NCBI GenBank assembly: GCA_903882805.1
Contig: CAIRYK010000025.1
Coordinates: 1-34,920 of the forward strand
DNA: 34,920 nucleotides
Source of the DNA: an uncultured Bacteroidota bacterium
GTDB lineage: Bacteria; Bacteroidota; Bacteroidia; Chitinophagales; Chitinophagaceae
Direction: 5' to 3'
Below are positions 33,686 through 34,920 of the stretch, one piece after another. Both the position numbers and the translations under genes were made by a program. How positions within the stretch are numbered: position 1 is the stretch's first letter; each line of letters starts with the position of its first letter. The notes under the pieces are model-generated. The model did not search any database. It had not been told where the DNA came from and saw only the letters and a program-made list of their open reading frames with translations.

Positions 33686-34587
33686 TACTTGCGGCAATTG
33701 ATATAGGCTCTAACGCAGCCAGATTACTGATAACAGAAACATCTTTTTACAAAGACGGCACAGTAGATTTTACTAAACTAAACCTGCTACGCATACCGTT
33801 GCGCCTCGGTATGGATGTGTTTGACAAGGGTTATGTAAGCGATGAGAAGAAGGGAAAACTGATAGAAACGCTTAAAACCTATAAGCTGCTGATGAACATT
33901 TACGACGTTCAGGCCTTTAAAGCATGCGCTACATCGGCTATGCGAGACGCAGCAAACGGGCCCGAAATACTGAAAGAAATAAAAGAAGAAACCGGGCTGG
34001 ATATACGTATCATATCGGGCGACGAAGAAGCCAACATTATATACGAAACACATATTGCGGAAAACCTGAGCCACAATAAGTCTTATATGTACATAGACGT
34101 TGGCGGCGGCAGCACAGAAATAACCATGTTCTCGCAAAATCAAATTCAATTCAAACAGTCGTTCAATATAGGCACCATAAGATTGCTGAATAATAAAGTG
34201 ACCGATGAACAGTGGGATATGATGAAGCGGTATGTAAAAACCTATGCTCGCACCTGTCAGCCGCTGGAAGCCATAGGCACAGGCGGAAACATAAACAAGA
34301 TATTCTCCATATCTAAACGTAAAGAAGGTCGGCCGCTATCGCTGCAACTACTGCGCGACTACTACAAAGAACTGAGCAACGTGCCCATGGAAGAGCGTAA
34401 ACATCTGTATCATTTTCACGACGACCGCGCCGATGTAATTGTACCGGCCTTGCAGATATACACTTCTGTAATGCGCTGGGCAAATGCCGAAGAAATATAC
34501 GTGCCCAAAATAGGCCTTGCCGACGGCCTGATAAAAGTGCTTTACGCCGAACTAACCGCAGCAAAACAAACAATCAAGGCAGAATAA
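33682..34587 (+). CDS. ppx: Exopolyphosphatase (Ppx/GppA family), TTG start
   Basis: Ppx removes terminal phosphate from polyphosphate, or the related enzyme acts on pppGpp. The N-terminal MILAAIDIGSNAARLLI and YIDVGGGSTEITMF are the two phosphate-binding motifs of the ASKHA fold, and ACATSAMRDAANG is also conserved. At 301 residues it has only the two actin-like domains and lacks the C-terminal HD domain of the E. coli enzyme. The start must be TTG at 33682. The codon two before it in frame is a stop, and the next ATG lies well inside the conserved domain. The TTG overlaps the ppk1 stop as TTGA, which indicates translational coupling. Confidence 0.94.
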   Translation: MILAAIDIGSNAARLLITETSFYKDGTVDFTKLNLLRIPLRLGMDVFDKGYVSDEKKGKLIETLKTYKLLMNIYDVQAFKACATSAMRDAANGPEILKEIKEETGLDIRIISGDEEANIIYETHIAENLSHNKSYMYIDVGGGSTEITMFSQNQIQFKQSFNIGTIRLLNNKVTDEQWDMMKRYVKTYARTCQPLEAIGTGGNINKIFSISKRKEGRPLSLQLLRDYYKELSNVPMEERKHLYHFHDDRADVIVPALQIYTSVMRWANAEEIYVPKIGLADGLIKVLYAELTAAKQTIKAE

Positions 34588-34630
34588 TACCCACCGTCAA
34601 AACTCGAGGATATTACTTCCTTTACCAAAG

Positions 34631-34920
34631 TATGATGCCAAAGGTGTCATATACTAACCGCGATCGGTCGACCAACCTCGCCGATGCCATAGGCATCGAA
34701 TGTCTATAGCAACCTATAGAATTAAACGGGCCGATGCCATAGGCATCAAATGTTTATCGCAACCGATAGAATAAACCGCACCGATGCCAAGGGCATCGAA
34801 TGTTTATAGCAACCTGCAAAACAAAACCCACCGATGCTGTAGGCATCAAATGTTTATAGCAACCTATAGAATTAAACGCACCGATGCTGTAGGCATCAAA
34901 TGTTTATAGCAACCTATAGA
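34631..34920 (+). repeat. 50-bp tandem repeat array, each unit with two hairpins (continues past the right edge)
   Basis: Units start at 34681, 34731, 34781, 34831 and 34881 with an exact 50-base period, each beginning CCGATGC. A decayed unit in the same register begins at 34631. Stem 1 is GATGCC/GGCATC with a 3-base loop. Stem 2 is TCTATAG/CTATAGA around the loop CAAC (unit 1). Unit 2 has TATCG/CGATA instead of TATAG/CTATA, a paired substitution that keeps the stem; unit 3 has lost stem 2. There are no variable spacers, so it is not a CRISPR array. It begins about 45 bases after ppx. Confidence 0.93.

Noticed and set aside
34681..34920. CRISPR array
   Set aside because: The 50-base units are repeats throughout, with no unique spacers of constant length and no cas genes in the window.

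Overview
The window looks like a chromosomal segment of a Bacteroidota bacterium, probably of the Chitinophagales/Sphingobacteriales kind. Three pieces of sequence evidence support this. Secreted repeat proteins end in type IX secretion (T9SS) sorting domains with a 'YPNP' motif. Several genes are preceded by the Bacteroidota -7 promoter element TAnnTTTG (TACCTTTG, TATATTTG, TAACTTTG, TAATTTTG), with little sign of Shine-Dalgarno sequences. The gene set (PaaABC, short Ppx, 7TM sensor/kinase/regulator trio, single-POTRA outer membrane barrel) also fits. The family-level placement is inference.

Layout from left to right. Positions 1-5717 hold two large minus-strand surface proteins built from bacterial Ig-like repeats. 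The first runs off the left edge and carries an ALK-type glycine-rich domain; the second ends in a T9SS domain. Positions 6132-8385 are paaA, paaB and paaC (phenylacetyl-CoA epoxidase core), with a strong hairpin between paaA and paaB and no paaD or paaE. Positions 8434-14979 hold a GT2 glycosyltransferase, a large GT-C-like membrane protein, an NHL-repeat T9SS protein and a TMTC-like membrane/TPR protein. Positions 15118-19226 hold an Omp85-like barrel, NAD kinase and a lipoprotein joining a cytochrome-like domain to a beta-propeller. Positions 19338-21500 encode a 7TM protein, a HisKA_3 kinase and a NarL-type regulator. Then come pruA, a DHFR-fold reductase, and a minus-strand panD - UPF0104 - rfaE2 operon.

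Positions 25905 to about 28600 look like an accessory patch. They are AT-rich, with unrecognised genes and clustered short repeats, and with two copies of a dyad-symmetric element around a small membrane-protein gene. Housekeeping genes resume with folB, purL and the translationally coupled pair ppk1-ppx (polyphosphate synthesis and breakdown). The right edge is a 50-bp tandem array in which each unit has two hairpins, and one unit carries a compensatory base-pair change.

Most of the window is ordinary metabolism and envelope biology. The best candidates for something undescribed are the double-hairpin 50-bp array (34631-34920 and beyond) and the 26-28.6 kb patch with its operator-like repeats and a metallopeptidase-like protein that lacks the catalytic glutamate. 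No complete defence, CRISPR, prophage or insertion-sequence module was found.
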